This document shows positions 18,093-29,204 of a DNA stretch of 64,000 nucleotides, in pieces. The notes under the pieces are model-generated. The model was given only the letters and a program-made list of their open reading frames with translations. It made no database searches and was not told where the DNA came from. Position 1 is the first letter of the stretch. Each line of letters starts with the position of its first letter. Source of the stretch: Mycolicibacterium rhodesiae JS60 (lineage in GTDB: Bacteria; Actinomycetota; Actinomycetes; Mycobacteriales; Mycobacteriaceae). The position numbers and the translations under genes were made by a program. The DNA lies in assembly GCA_000230935.2 (NCBI GenBank), contig AGIQ01000004.1:310001-374000 (forward strand), read 5' to 3'.

Positions 18093-18756
18093 CGCGTTTG
18101 GCCACCCTCTTCACCACCAGGGCCTTGAGCTCGGCTGACAACGCGTCGGCCGCCTCGAGTTGGGGCAGCAGGCTCGGATCCGACATCTTGGCGCGGTAGA
18201 CGAGGCCGATCGTCACATCGTGGTCGGGCCGGTAGTCGATCTCGATGGTGTCCCCGGCGCGCACCGTTCCCGGTGAGATGACCCGCAGATACGCACCGGG
18301 TTTGCCGGCGTCGGTGAACGTCTTGATCCAGCCGTCGATGTCGAGGAACTTCGCGAAGGTCCGGCACGGGGTGCGCGGAGCCGAGACTTCGAGCAGCAGA
18401 CCGTCGGTGCCCACCCGCCAGCGGTCACCGATGCGCGCCTGCGTGACGTCGATGCCGGACGTGGTGAAGTTCTCACCGAATATCCCGTTGGCCAGCGGGC
18501 GCGCCAGCCGGGTCTGCCACTCGTCGAGGTCTTCGCGTGCGTAGGCGTACACGGCTTGGTCGTCGCCGCCATGCAGCTTCTGATTGCCGATCGTGTCGCC
18601 GACCAGGCCGCTGCCCAGGCCCTCTCGCATCGGCCCCGGCGCACGCACCAGCACCGGCTCGGACGCGGGCACCTTGTCGATGCCGGTCGGTTTCGACGCG
18701 TTCGGGTCCGGATTCACCCGCACACGGGCCAGATTGACCGACACGATGCTAGCCAC
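18064..18756 (-). CDS. MOSC-domain protein
   Basis: MOSC domains are found in molybdenum-cofactor sulfurases and in YiiM-like proteins that act on N-hydroxylated compounds. This 230-residue single-domain protein resembles the YiiM type: N-terminal IVSVNLARVR, then KLHGGDDQAVYAYAREDL, IFGENFTTSGID, IGDRWRVG, and the expected Cys in APRTPCRTFAKFL (about 131). No partner gene is adjacent. The start is GTG at 18756. It is convergent with whiA. Confidence 0.85.
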   Translation of the reverse strand: MASIVSVNLARVRVNPDPNASKPTGIDKVPASEPVLVRAPGPMREGLGSGLVGDTIGNQKLHGGDDQAVYAYAREDLDEWQTRLARPLANGIFGENFTTSGIDVTQARIGDRWRVGTDGLLLEVSAPRTPCRTFAKFLDIDGWIKTFTDAGKPGAYLRVISPGTVRAGDTIEIDYRPDHDVTIGLVYRAKMSDPSLLPQLEAADALSAELKALVVKRVAKRAKRLRAGPG

Positions 18757-18814
18757 CCCAACAGCGTAATGGCGACCCGGCAGTCGAACCGACTCAGCCG
18801 CAATGCCGTTCTCC

Positions 18815-18820
18815 TATCAT
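18815..18820 (+). promoter_or_regulatory. -10 box before the glycosyltransferase
   Basis: TATCAT is seven bases before the TTG at 18828, which supports that unusual start as the 5' end of a leaderless mRNA. Confidence 0.5.
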
Positions 18821-18827
18821 CGAACCG

Positions 18828-20249
18828 TTGACAGATTCACTGACACCCGCGTTGACCCGCGCGTCCTCACGACTGGCGCGGCCGGCGACCCCGGCTGTCA
18901 GCATCGTCATCCACGCGCTGGTGTTCGCGCTGTGGGTCACGTTGTTCCTGCTGGCATTCGGCCGCGGTGGCGTGCTGGCCTGGTCGGTCGGCCTGGCCTA
19001 CCTGGGCTACGACGCCGCGTTGCAGGTGTTCACCGGGTGGCAGATACGGCGGATCGGCCGTAGCTCACCGCCGGCCGGCACCGATCCCGATCGGCTGACG
19101 CTGGTCGTCATCGTCGCCGCGCACAACGAGGCCACGGTGTTACCGGACGCCCTCGCCGCGCTGCTCAACCAGTCCGACCCGCCGGACGAGATCCTCATCG
19201 CCGACGACGGATCGACCGATGCTACCGCCGAAATGCTCTGTGTTGAGCACGGTTTCGCGATTCCTCGCGTTGGCCACGTCAGCGATCCGGTGCGGGTCGG
19301 CTCGACGGCGTTGCGCTGGCTGCGACTACCGCACGGTGGCAAATCGGCGGCCCTCAATGCCGCACTGTTGCGCACCTCTGCTGACGTCATCGTCACCGTC
19401 GATGCCGACACAGTGCCGGAGATCGGGGCGATTGGTGCAGTGCGCCAAGCATTTTCGCGCGAGCCGGAGCTGGCCGCCGTCACCGGCGTGATCACGCCGC
19501 GGTGCCCGGCCACCCCGCTGGGCCGCGTGATGCAGTGGTTCCAGACCTACGAATACATCCGGAACTTCCTGGGCCGCTACGCTTGGATGCGGGTGGACTG
19601 CCTGCAGCTGATCTCCGGGGCGTTCGCGGGTTTCCGCCGCCAAGCCGCAACCGACGTGGGCGGATTCGACGACGCCTGCCTGGTCGAGGATTACGAGCTG
19701 GTGGCCCGTATGCGGCGCTTCGCCGGAGAACAGCAGCTGGACTGGCGGTTTCGGGTTCTCGGCGATGCGCAGGCCCGCACCGAGGCGCCGGCATCGGTGC
19801 GCGCGTTCCTGCGTCAGCGTCGCCGCTGGTTCGGCGGTTTCCTGCAGACCCACTGGTGGTATCGAGGCATGGTCGGCGATCGCAGGTTCGGGCGGCTGGG
19901 CACCGTCATGTTGCCGGTCAAGGCCATCGACACGGTGGCACCGCTGTACGGGCTGACGGCATTCGGGCTGTTGATCTACTTCCTGGCCACCCGGGACGTG
20001 GCCGTGCTGGCGCCGGTGCTGGTGGTGATCGCCGGCAAGCTCGTCATCGACATGACGTGCGGGGTGTGGGCGCTGCACCAGTACCGACGTTGGGTGGGTG
20101 ACCCCTCCCGGGCCAGCTTGCCCGCCGCGGCCGCGGCGCTGGTGATCGAACCGCTCACGTTCACCCTGCTGCTGCACGCCGGAGCGGTGCTCGGCTGGAC
20201 GGCGTTCCTCGGCGGCGCCCACCGGTGGGGATCGCAGACCAGGAGCTAG
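18828..20249 (+). CDS. Membrane family-2 glycosyltransferase
   Basis: A processive-type GT2 enzyme, related to cellulose synthase, hyaluronan synthase and poly-GlcNAc synthase. The 473 residues have two N-terminal membrane helices (about 25-65), the nucleotide-sugar domain (VVIVAAHNEATVLPDAL about 93, DDGSTDAT, VTVDADT about 191), the acceptor motif VEDYELVARMRR and the QRRRW motif (about 328), then three C-terminal helices (about 370-460). The start is TTG at 18828, chosen because a -10 box lies seven bases upstream and nothing better precedes the first helix. Donor sugar and polymer are unknown. No partner biosynthetic genes are adjacent. Confidence 0.85.
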   Translation: MTDSLTPALTRASSRLARPATPAVSIVIHALVFALWVTLFLLAFGRGGVLAWSVGLAYLGYDAALQVFTGWQIRRIGRSSPPAGTDPDRLTLVVIVAAHNEATVLPDALAALLNQSDPPDEILIADDGSTDATAEMLCVEHGFAIPRVGHVSDPVRVGSTALRWLRLPHGGKSAALNAALLRTSADVIVTVDADTVPEIGAIGAVRQAFSREPELAAVTGVITPRCPATPLGRVMQWFQTYEYIRNFLGRYAWMRVDCLQLISGAFAGFRRQAATDVGGFDDACLVEDYELVARMRRFAGEQQLDWRFRVLGDAQARTEAPASVRAFLRQRRRWFGGFLQTHWWYRGMVGDRRFGRLGTVMLPVKAIDTVAPLYGLTAFGLLIYFLATRDVAVLAPVLVVIAGKLVIDMTCGVWALHQYRRWVGDPSRASLPAAAAALVIEPLTFTLLLHAGAVLGWTAFLGGAHRWGSQTRS

Positions 20250-20252
20250 CGT
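20247..20252 (+). promoter_or_regulatory. -10 box overlapping a stop codon
   Basis: TAGCGT is seven bases before the ATG at 20260. Its first three bases are also the stop codon of the glycosyltransferase gene. No Shine-Dalgarno sequence is present, so a leaderless mRNA is likely. Confidence 0.45.
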
Positions 20253-20259
20253 TTGTGCC

Positions 20260-21024
20260 ATGGCTGAGGTGCTGCGCGTCGGTGCGGCTTTCCCGGACCC
20301 GCCGTTCAACTCTGACTCGATCCCCAGGTCGCTTCGCTCCTGCCCGCCGGTGCACGATTCCGGGCTGGACATAGAGCTCATGACCGCGATCGCCGACCAG
20401 CTCGGTGCCGAGGTGCAGTTCATCCGCTACGAAGGCCGCGATTTCAACGGCATCTTCGACGCGCTGGACTCCGGCGACTTCGACTGCGTCGCGTCGGGCA
20501 CCACGATCACCGGTTCGCGCGCCCTCAAGGCGGCGTTCTGCGATCCCTACCTGATCTCGGGTCAGGCACTGGCCGTCGACGCCGGCCGGCTGCCCGAAGT
20601 CCGGTCGACCGACGACCTCGAAGGCCTGACGATCGGCGTGCAGCGGGGCAACACCAGCCAGCCGATCGCCAACCGGCTGCTGGCCGACGAAAAGGTCGCC
20701 AGGGTCCGGGTCTACGACTACGGCGGCATCCGCACCGCGCTGCGTGATCTGACCACCGGCCGCTGCGATGCGTTCATGAAGCTGGACCCGGTGCTGACCC
20801 GGTTGGCCGACGCGGTGCCCGGTGTGACCGTCGTCCAGCGCGGCATCACCACCGAGAAGATCGCGATCGCGGTGCCGACCACCGACACCGCGCTACTGGG
20901 CCGGATCAACGTCGCGCAGGCCACGCTCGAGCAGGACGGCACGCTGCCCGCGCTGCGGGAACGCTGGACCGGGTCGCCCCGAGCCGACCAGAGTGGGCCC
21001 CTGATCGGGGGACCGTCAGGGTGA
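20260..21024 (+). CDS. Family-3 solute-binding protein without signal peptide
   Basis: The fold is that of amino-acid-type periplasmic binding proteins (SBP_bac_3): LRVGAAFPDPPFN, GLDIELMTAIADQLG, FNGIFDALDSGDFDCVASGTTIT, LTIGVQRGNTSQP and DYGGIRTALRDLTTGRCDAF. The protein (254 aa) begins directly with the mature domain. No signal peptide or lipobox is possible upstream, since the ATG follows a -10 box by seven bases. No ABC permease or ATPase is adjacent. A cytoplasmic binding or sensing role is possible. An unusual insert of about 15 residues (around 22-36) between PPFN and GLDIELM coincides with a dispersed DNA repeat. Confidence 0.75.
   Translation: MAEVLRVGAAFPDPPFNSDSIPRSLRSCPPVHDSGLDIELMTAIADQLGAEVQFIRYEGRDFNGIFDALDSGDFDCVASGTTITGSRALKAAFCDPYLISGQALAVDAGRLPEVRSTDDLEGLTIGVQRGNTSQPIANRLLADEKVARVRVYDYGGIRTALRDLTTGRCDAFMKLDPVLTRLADAVPGVTVVQRGITTEKIAIAVPTTDTALLGRINVAQATLEQDGTLPALRERWTGSPRADQSGPLIGGPSG
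20323..20350 (-). repeat. 28-bp dispersed repeat, copy 1
   Basis: Read on the minus strand it is CCGG-C-(19-bp core GGGCAGGAGCGAAGCGACC)-T-GGG. The copy at 55045-55072 is in the opposite orientation with 26 of 28 bases the same. Here it lies inside the solute-binding-protein gene and encodes most of an extra segment not expected in the family. Confidence 0.8.
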
Positions 21025-21104
21025 CCTTCCGGGCGGTCGCGCACACCGGTGAGCAGGCCACTAGGCTGGGCGCGGGTACTCGGAAAGCAACTAGAGGAGA
21101 CAAC

Positions 21105-22127
<1,023 letters not shown>

Positions 22128-22129
22128 CC

Positions 22130-23338
22130 ATGGTCGGCACTCTCGACGACCTGCTGGCTGAAGGCGTGGAAGGTCGGGGCGTTCTGGTTCGCTCCGACCT
22201 CAACGTCCCGCTCAAAGATGGTGTAATCACCGATCCGGGCCGCATCATTGCGTCGGTCCCGACGCTGAAGGCACTCTCCGACGCCGGCGCCAAGGTCGTC
22301 GTCACCGCGCATCTGGGCCGACCCGAGGGCACACCCGACCCCAAGTTCTCGCTGGCGCCCGTCGCGGCAGCGCTCGGCGAGCAGCTGGGCCGGCACGTCC
22401 AGCTGGCCGGTGATGTGGTCGGCACCGACGCGCTGGCCCGGTCCGAGGGGCTGACAGACGGCGATGTGCTGTTGTTGGAGAACATCCGTTTCGACCCCCG
22501 CGAGACCAGCAAGGACGACGCCGAACGGCTGAAGCTGGCCAAGGCGCTCGTCGAATTGGTCGGTGAAGACGGCGCTTTCGTGTCCGACGGCTTCGGCGTC
22601 GTGCACCGCAAGCAGGCCTCGGTGTACGACGTGGCCACTCTGCTGCCGCACTACGCGGGCACGCTGGTGGCCGCCGAGGTCAAGGTGCTCGAGGCGTTGA
22701 CCAGTTCCACCGAGCGTCCGTATGCCGTGGTGCTGGGCGGATCGAAGGTGTCGGACAAGCTGGCCGTCATCGAGAATCTGGCGACCAAGGCCGACAGTCT
22801 GATCATCGGTGGCGGCATGTGCTTCACCTTCCTTGCCGCGCAAGGGGTGTCGGTGGGTACCTCACTGTGCCAGGAGGAGATGATCGACACCTGCCGTCAG
22901 CTTCTGGAAACCTACGGTGACGTGATCCATCTGCCGGTGGACATCGTTGTCGCGGAGAAGTTCGCGGCCGACTCCGCGCCGGAAACCGTTGCTGCTGACC
23001 GTATTCCGGACGGCAAGATGGGTTTGGATATCGGCCCGGAGTCGGTGAAGCGGTTCACCACGCTGCTGTCCAATGCGCGGACGATCTTCTGGAACGGCCC
23101 GATGGGGGTGTTCGAATTCCCGGCGTTCGCCGCGGGCACCAAGGGGGTGGCCGAGGCGATCATCGGCGCCACCGCCAAGGGCGCGTTCAGTGTGGTCGGC
23201 GGCGGCGACTCGGCGGCAGCGGTACGCCAACTCGGGTTGCCCGAGGACGGTTTCTCGCACATTTCCACCGGCGGCGGCGCATCGCTGGAATACCTTGAGG
23301 GCAAGGAACTGCCCGGCATTTCTGTCCTCGAGAACTAG
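22130..23338 (+). CDS. pgk: Phosphoglycerate kinase
   Basis: Transfers phosphate from 1,3-bisphosphoglycerate to ADP. The 402 residues have VLVRSDLNVPLKDG near the N-terminus, HLGRPEG, LLLENIRF, the nucleotide-binding VLGGSKVSDKLAVI, FWNGPMGVFEFPAFAAGT and VGGGDSAAAVRQLG. ATG at 22130 follows the gap stop by two bases, as in related genomes, so gap and pgk are expected to be co-translated. Confidence 0.97.
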   Translation: MVGTLDDLLAEGVEGRGVLVRSDLNVPLKDGVITDPGRIIASVPTLKALSDAGAKVVVTAHLGRPEGTPDPKFSLAPVAAALGEQLGRHVQLAGDVVGTDALARSEGLTDGDVLLLENIRFDPRETSKDDAERLKLAKALVELVGEDGAFVSDGFGVVHRKQASVYDVATLLPHYAGTLVAAEVKVLEALTSSTERPYAVVLGGSKVSDKLAVIENLATKADSLIIGGGMCFTFLAAQGVSVGTSLCQEEMIDTCRQLLETYGDVIHLPVDIVVAEKFAADSAPETVAADRIPDGKMGLDIGPESVKRFTTLLSNARTIFWNGPMGVFEFPAFAAGTKGVAEAIIGATAKGAFSVVGGGDSAAAVRQLGLPEDGFSHISTGGGASLEYLEGKELPGISVLEN

Positions 23339-23347
23339 GAGACCTGC

Positions 23348-24133
<786 letters not shown>

Positions 24134-24150
24134 TCACGCAGGCGAACAGG

Positions 24151-24156
24151 TAGTCT
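24151..24156 (+). promoter_or_regulatory. -10 box of a probable leaderless secG promoter
   Basis: TAGTCT lies seven bases before the secG ATG, with no Shine-Dalgarno sequence. secG probably has its own transcript in addition to read-through from tpiA. Confidence 0.5.
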
Positions 24157-24163
24157 GGTCGGC

Positions 24164-24397
24164 ATGGTTTTGGCTCTGCAGATCCTCCTGGTGGTCACCA
24201 GCTTGCTGGTGGTGTTGCTGGTGCTGCTGCACCGCGCCAAGGGCGGTGGCCTGTCGACGCTGTTCGGCGGCGGTGTGCAGTCCAGCCTGTCCGGGTCGAC
24301 CGTGGTGGAGAAGAACCTCGACCGCCTCACGCTGTTCGTCACCGGCATCTGGGTCGTGTCCATCGTCGGCATGGCTCTGCAGATCAAGTACAGCTGA
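24164..24397 (+). CDS. secG: Protein translocase subunit SecG
   Basis: Small subunit of the SecYEG preprotein channel. The 77 residues contain two membrane helices (about 1-22 and 52-74) joined by the conserved glycine-rich loop HRAKGGGLSTLFGGG. Position directly after tpiA is the standard mycobacterial order. Confidence 0.94.
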   Translation: MVLALQILLVVTSLLVVLLVLLHRAKGGGLSTLFGGGVQSSLSGSTVVEKNLDRLTLFVTGIWVVSIVGMALQIKYS

Positions 24398-24420
24398 GCA
24401 CTCAGGCCCGGCTCCGCCGG

Positions 24421-25767
24421 TCATCCCGGCCGGTCATCCTCATCGTCGCTGAATAGCCGCTCTGGGTGATGCACGTCGTTGACGCGCGGGGGACCGGTGC
24501 CGTCGCTCCACGCGATCCGGCCGTTCTCGGTGACGGTCGTCGTGTAGGTGCCCTCGGTCGCCATCGTGTGATCACAGCCGCAGCCGAAGTACAGGTTGTC
24601 GGCGTCGGTCGTGCCGCCTCCGCTCCACGGCGTCGCGTGATGCACCTCGCAGTGGTAGCCCGGCGCAAAGCAGTTCGGTTTCGTGCAGCCGCGGTCGCGG
24701 GCGTAGCAGATGATCCGATGATCAGCTGTCGCCAGGCGTTTGGCGCGGCCCAGGTACAGCGGCCGTTCCGAATGGTCTTCGAACACTGCCAGGTAGTGCA
24801 CCGCTTTGCTCGCCATGCGGATCACGTCGCGCATGGGCAGGCGGCCCTTTCCGCCGGTGCGCGCCCAACCGGTCGCCTGCTCCAGGTCACCTAGCGTGGT
24901 CGTCACGATGACGGTGACGGGAAGACCGCGATGCTGCCCGAGCGCGCCCGATTCGATCCCGGCTTTGAGGCCGAGCTTCACACCGTCGTGGCAGCGCTGC
25001 TCAGGCGTGCGACGGTCTGGCCCCTCGGCGCCGTCCGGCATGTGCCGTCCTGGCCCGGCCGCGGCCGTCACCGCTTCCACATAGGCGCGGCCCTCCGGAT
25101 CCAGCCAGCCGGAAAGACGGCTCATCCCATCCGGCCCTTGCGGACCCAGCACCAGACCCCGCCGGCGCGCCCGGTCCTCGTCGGTGAAAGTACCGTCCGG
25201 ATTCAGCCAGTCCGAGATCTGTGTGCCGATCGCAGTGACGAACTGTGAATCCTGTTCCCGGGCGTGGTGAACCAACGCCCGCCCGGCGACCTCGCGATCG
25301 GCCGGCGCGACCGCTGACGGCAACCTGTCCAGCGCACGGCACACCGCAGCGGCATGGTCGTCGCCGATTTCGCCCGCCTCGACGGCGTCGGCCAGTGTCG
25401 GCAACTCGGGCGGCAATGGTGCCCCGGTCAACGATCGCCGCGGCCGGATCCGTGCCGCAAGCGCGAACCGTCGCTTGACCTCGGCGGCCGTCAACCGCAA
25501 CCGGCTGGCAAGGACGTCGCGCACCTTGGGGCCGGCGGGCCAGGCCACCCCGTCGACCGGTTCGGCGATCTCGCCGAAGAACCGGTAGGACAGCCCGCGG
25601 TTCATCCGATTCTGGCTCTCCAGCCGTCCGGCGATCTCGATCCGAAAAGCATTGCCGGCCAGGTCGGTACAGATTGATCGCAGCCGGCCATACGCGGCGT
25701 CGATCAGGTCGAGCTCAGTGCGAACCCGATCATGCACCGCCTGGGCGGTGAGGGGTTCGCACGTCAT
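24421..25767 (-). CDS. DUF222 / HNH endonuclease (13E12-repeat family)
   Basis: Member of the large actinobacterial 13E12 family, often present in many copies and associated with REP13E12 elements in M. tuberculosis. The 448 residues have the DUF222 domain in the first two thirds and a C-terminal HNH nuclease (CTKPNCFAPGYHCEVHHATPW about 358-378, then GGTTDADNLYFGCGCDH). The biological role of the family is unclear. No recognisable inverted repeats or phage genes flank it here. It sits between secG and ppc, in opposite orientation to both. Confidence 0.88.
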   Translation of the reverse strand: MTCEPLTAQAVHDRVRTELDLIDAAYGRLRSICTDLAGNAFRIEIAGRLESQNRMNRGLSYRFFGEIAEPVDGVAWPAGPKVRDVLASRLRLTAAEVKRRFALAARIRPRRSLTGAPLPPELPTLADAVEAGEIGDDHAAAVCRALDRLPSAVAPADREVAGRALVHHAREQDSQFVTAIGTQISDWLNPDGTFTDEDRARRRGLVLGPQGPDGMSRLSGWLDPEGRAYVEAVTAAAGPGRHMPDGAEGPDRRTPEQRCHDGVKLGLKAGIESGALGQHRGLPVTVIVTTTLGDLEQATGWARTGGKGRLPMRDVIRMASKAVHYLAVFEDHSERPLYLGRAKRLATADHRIICYARDRGCTKPNCFAPGYHCEVHHATPWSGGGTTDADNLYFGCGCDHTMATEGTYTTTVTENGRIAWSDGTGPPRVNDVHHPERLFSDDEDDRPG

Positions 25768-25889
25768 CCCTCCACGCTATAGAACACCAGTTCGAATGCA
25801 ATGCCGAAGAACCCCGCCTGGGGATGAAGTCGCGACTGTGGACAAACTCACGCCCTGCGCCGGATAGCGAGCGCCCCGATACTTGAGGG

Positions 25890-28682
25890 ATGGCTGAAGT
25901 CCCCGAATCCCTGGAACCGATCGGCGCGGTCACCCGGACGAAGGTGGGGCGGGAGGCCACCGAACCGATGCGCGAGGACATCCGGCTGCTCGGGACGATC
26001 CTCGGCGACACCGTGCGCGAACAGAACGGCGAGGAGGTGTTCGACCTCGTCGAACGTGCCCGCGTCGAATCGTTCCGGGTCCGGAGATCCGAGATCGACC
26101 GGTCCGAACTCGCCCAGCTTTTCGACGGCATCGACATCCACCGGGCGATTCCGGTGATCCGCGCCTTCAGCCATTTCGCCCTGCTGGCCAATGTCGCCGA
26201 GGACATCCATCGCGAGCGGCGCCGGGCCATCCACGTCGCCGCGGGGGAGCCGCCGCAGAACAGCACTCTCGCGGCCACCTACGAGAAACTGGACGCCGCG
26301 CGCCTGAACGCCGGCACCGTGGCCGACGCGCTCCGGGGGGCGCTGGTGTCGCCGGTGATCACCGCACATCCGACCGAGACTCGTCGCCGCACCGTGTTCG
26401 ACACCCAGCACCGCATCACCCAGCTGATGCGGGTTCGGCTGCACGGGCAGGACGAAACCGAGGACGGCCGGCCGGTCGAGGCCGAGTTGCGCAGGCAGAT
26501 CCTGACCCTGTGGCAGACCGCGCTGATCCGGCTGTCCCGGTTGAAGATTCAGGACGAGATCGAAGTCGGCCTGCGGTATTACCCGGCGGCGTTCTTCGAG
26601 GTGATCCCGAAGGTGAACGCCGAGGTGCGTGATGCGCTGCGGACCCGCTGGCCCGATACCGAACTGCTGGCCGAGCCGATCCTGCGCCCTGGCTCGTGGA
26701 TCGGCGGGGACCGCGACGGGAACCCCAACGTCACCGCCGATGTGGTGCGGCTGGCCACCGGCAGCGCCGCCTTCACCGCGCTGGGGCACTACTTCGCCGA
26801 ACTGACGAGTCTCGAGCAGGAACTGTCGATGTCGGCGCGCCTGGTGAGGACCACCGATGATCTGGACGAGCTCGCAGGTGCCTGCAACGAGCCGGCCCGG
26901 CTGGACGAGCCCTACCGACGGGCGCTGCGCGTCGTGCATGCCCGGCTGACCGCCACCGGCCAGGCCATTTTGGACCGCACGCCGCCGCACACACTCGATC
27001 TCGGGATGGACCCGTACCACACGCCTGCCGAGGTGCGGGCCGACCTCGACGTCATCGACGCCTCGCTGCGGGCCAACGGTAGCACGTTGCTGGCCGACGA
27101 TCGGCTGGCCAGGCTGCGAGAAGCCGTGGATGTCTTCGGGTTTCACCTGTCCGGCCTGGACATGCGGCAGAACTCCGAGGTGCACGAGGAGGTCGTTGCC
27201 GAGCTGTTGTCCTGGGCCGGGGTGCATCCCGACTACGCGTCACTATCCGAACCGGAACGCGTCGAGGTGCTGGCGGCGGAGCTGGCCACCCGACGCCCGC
27301 TGGTTCGCGACGACTCCGAGCTTTCGGAGTTGGCCCGCAAGGAACTCGACATCGTGTTCGCCGCCGCGCGCGCGGTCGCGGTCTTCGGCCCGGCGGCGGT
27401 GCCGAACTACATCATCTCGATGTGCCAGTCGGTATCGGACATGCTGGAGGCTGCGATACTGCTGAAAGAAGCTGGGCTGCTGGATGTTTCGGGTGACCAT
27501 CCCTATGCGCCGGTCGGGATTGTGCCGCTGTTCGAGACGATCGACGACCTGCAGCGCGGGTCGGCCATCCTGGAATCGGTGCTGGAACTTCCGCTGTACC
27601 GCGCGATGGTGCAGGCCCGCGGGGAGAGCCAGGAGGTGATGCTCGGCTACTCGGACTCCAACAAGGACGGTGGGTATCTCGCCGCGAACTGGGCGCTGTA
27701 CCGGGCCGAACTGGATCTGGTGGAGTCGGCCCGCAAGACCGGTATCCGGTTACGGCTGTTCCATGGCCGTGGCGGAACCGTCGGGCGCGGCGGCGGTCCG
27801 AGCTACGACGCGATTCTGGCGCAGCCGCCGGGAGCGGTGAACGGATCGCTGCGCCTGACCGAGCAGGGCGAGATCATCGCGGCCAAGTATGCCGAACCCC
27901 GCATTGCGCATCGCAACCTGGAGACACTGCTGGCCGCCACGCTGGAGTCGACGCTGCTCGATATCGAGGGGTTGGCAGGGCTCGCCCAAAGCGCCTATCA
28001 GGTGCTGGACGACCTCGCCGCCCGTGCCCAGCGTGCGTACGCCGAATTGGTCCATGACACACCGGGTTTCGTCGAATACTTCAAGGCGTCGACGCCGGTG
28101 AGTGAAATCGGCTCGCTCAATATCGGCAGCCGTCCGACATCGCGTAAACCCACCACGTCGATTGCGGATCTGCGGGCCATCCCTTGGGTGTTGGCCTGGA
28201 GTCAGTCGCGTGTCATGCTGCCGGGCTGGTACGGCACCGGCACCGCGTTCGAGGAGTGGATCGCCGACGGTGACGGGCGCCTCGAGGTGCTACAGGACCT
28301 CTACGTGAAGTGGCCCTTCTTCGCGACCGTGCTGTCGAACATGGCGCAGGTGCTGGCCAAGTCCGATATGGGTCTGGCCGCACGGTATTCCGAGCTGGTT
28401 GGTGACGAGGAGCTGCGGCAGCGGGTGTTCGGCAAGATCGTCGCCGAACACGACCGCACAATCCGCATGCACAAGCTGATCACCGGACAGGACGATCTGC
28501 TGGCCGATAACCCGGCGCTGGCCCGCTCGGTGTTCAACCGTTTCCCGTACCTGGAGCCGCTCAACCACCTTCAAGTGGAGCTGTTGCGACGCTACCGATC
28601 GGGGGACGACGACGAGTTGGTGCAGCGCGGTATCCTGCTGACGATGAGCGGGCTGGCCTCAGCGCTACGCAATAGCGGCTAA
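25890..28682 (+). CDS. ppc: Phosphoenolpyruvate carboxylase
   Basis: Carboxylates PEP to oxaloacetate, feeding the TCA cycle. The 930-residue length is typical. Catalytic regions are present: VITAHPTETRRRT (His about 155), GGDRDGNPNVT, GYSDSNKDGGY and LFHGRGGTVGRGGGPSYDAIL; the C-terminus ends ALRNSG. M. tuberculosis lacks this enzyme, so the gene is one of the markers for a different mycobacterial lineage. It lies between the glycolytic genes and the pentose phosphate operon. Confidence 0.97.
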   Translation: MAEVPESLEPIGAVTRTKVGREATEPMREDIRLLGTILGDTVREQNGEEVFDLVERARVESFRVRRSEIDRSELAQLFDGIDIHRAIPVIRAFSHFALLANVAEDIHRERRRAIHVAAGEPPQNSTLAATYEKLDAARLNAGTVADALRGALVSPVITAHPTETRRRTVFDTQHRITQLMRVRLHGQDETEDGRPVEAELRRQILTLWQTALIRLSRLKIQDEIEVGLRYYPAAFFEVIPKVNAEVRDALRTRWPDTELLAEPILRPGSWIGGDRDGNPNVTADVVRLATGSAAFTALGHYFAELTSLEQELSMSARLVRTTDDLDELAGACNEPARLDEPYRRALRVVHARLTATGQAILDRTPPHTLDLGMDPYHTPAEVRADLDVIDASLRANGSTLLADDRLARLREAVDVFGFHLSGLDMRQNSEVHEEVVAELLSWAGVHPDYASLSEPERVEVLAAELATRRPLVRDDSELSELARKELDIVFAAARAVAVFGPAAVPNYIISMCQSVSDMLEAAILLKEAGLLDVSGDHPYAPVGIVPLFETIDDLQRGSAILESVLELPLYRAMVQARGESQEVMLGYSDSNKDGGYLAANWALYRAELDLVESARKTGIRLRLFHGRGGTVGRGGGPSYDAILAQPPGAVNGSLRLTEQGEIIAAKYAEPRIAHRNLETLLAATLESTLLDIEGLAGLAQSAYQVLDDLAARAQRAYAELVHDTPGFVEYFKASTPVSEIGSLNIGSRPTSRKPTTSIADLRAIPWVLAWSQSRVMLPGWYGTGTAFEEWIADGDGRLEVLQDLYVKWPFFATVLSNMAQVLAKSDMGLAARYSELVGDEELRQRVFGKIVAEHDRTIRMHKLITGQDDLLADNPALARSVFNRFPYLEPLNHLQVELLRRYRSGDDDELVQRGILLTMSGLASALRNSG

Positions 28683-28694
28683 CCGGGGACAACG

Positions 28695-29204
28695 GTGAAT
28701 CGTGACCGTGACGACGCCGGCCGGCCCCGCAATGCCAGGGCCCGCGACACGCTCGGGCGGCCGTTGCCGCCCGGCGCCGAGGGCGTGCCCCGCATTCCCG
28801 ACGATCTCGAGCTGCCACCGGCCGAAACCCTGAACTATGCACAGGATCTGCTGAACCGCGGTCTGGCCTTCAATGCCCACGAGGTCTTCGAGGCGGCGTG
28901 GAAGAACGGCCCGCACGACGAGCGGGCCCTGTGGCAGGGGCTGGCCCAGTTCGCGGTTGGTATCACGCACGTACAGCGCGGCAACCACAAGGGCGCGGCT
29001 GCGCTGCTGCGGCGCGCATCGGCCCTGCTCGCCGACGTCACCACGCCCGTGCCCTACGGCGTCGACACCGCGGGCCTGATCGAGGTGGCGGTGATGCTCG
29101 CCGACGAGGTCGGCGCGGGCACGGTGGTCGACCCGGCGCGATTGAAATTCCGGCTCACCAAATCGGGAACCGCCGAGCACCCGGTGACGTCGAAACCGTT
29201 ATGA
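28695..29204 (+). CDS. DUF309-family protein
   Basis: DUF309 is a small helical family of unknown role with the motif FNAHEVFEAAWK, clearly present at about residues 56-68, followed by LWQGLAQFAVGITHVQRGN and KGAAALLRRA. Length 169 residues, GTG start 12 bases after the ppc stop, so it is probably co-transcribed with ppc. It ends in an ATGA overlap with a tiny ORF. Confidence 0.85.
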   Translation: MNRDRDDAGRPRNARARDTLGRPLPPGAEGVPRIPDDLELPPAETLNYAQDLLNRGLAFNAHEVFEAAWKNGPHDERALWQGLAQFAVGITHVQRGNHKGAAALLRRASALLADVTTPVPYGVDTAGLIEVAVMLADEVGAGTVVDPARLKFRLTKSGTAEHPVTSKPL

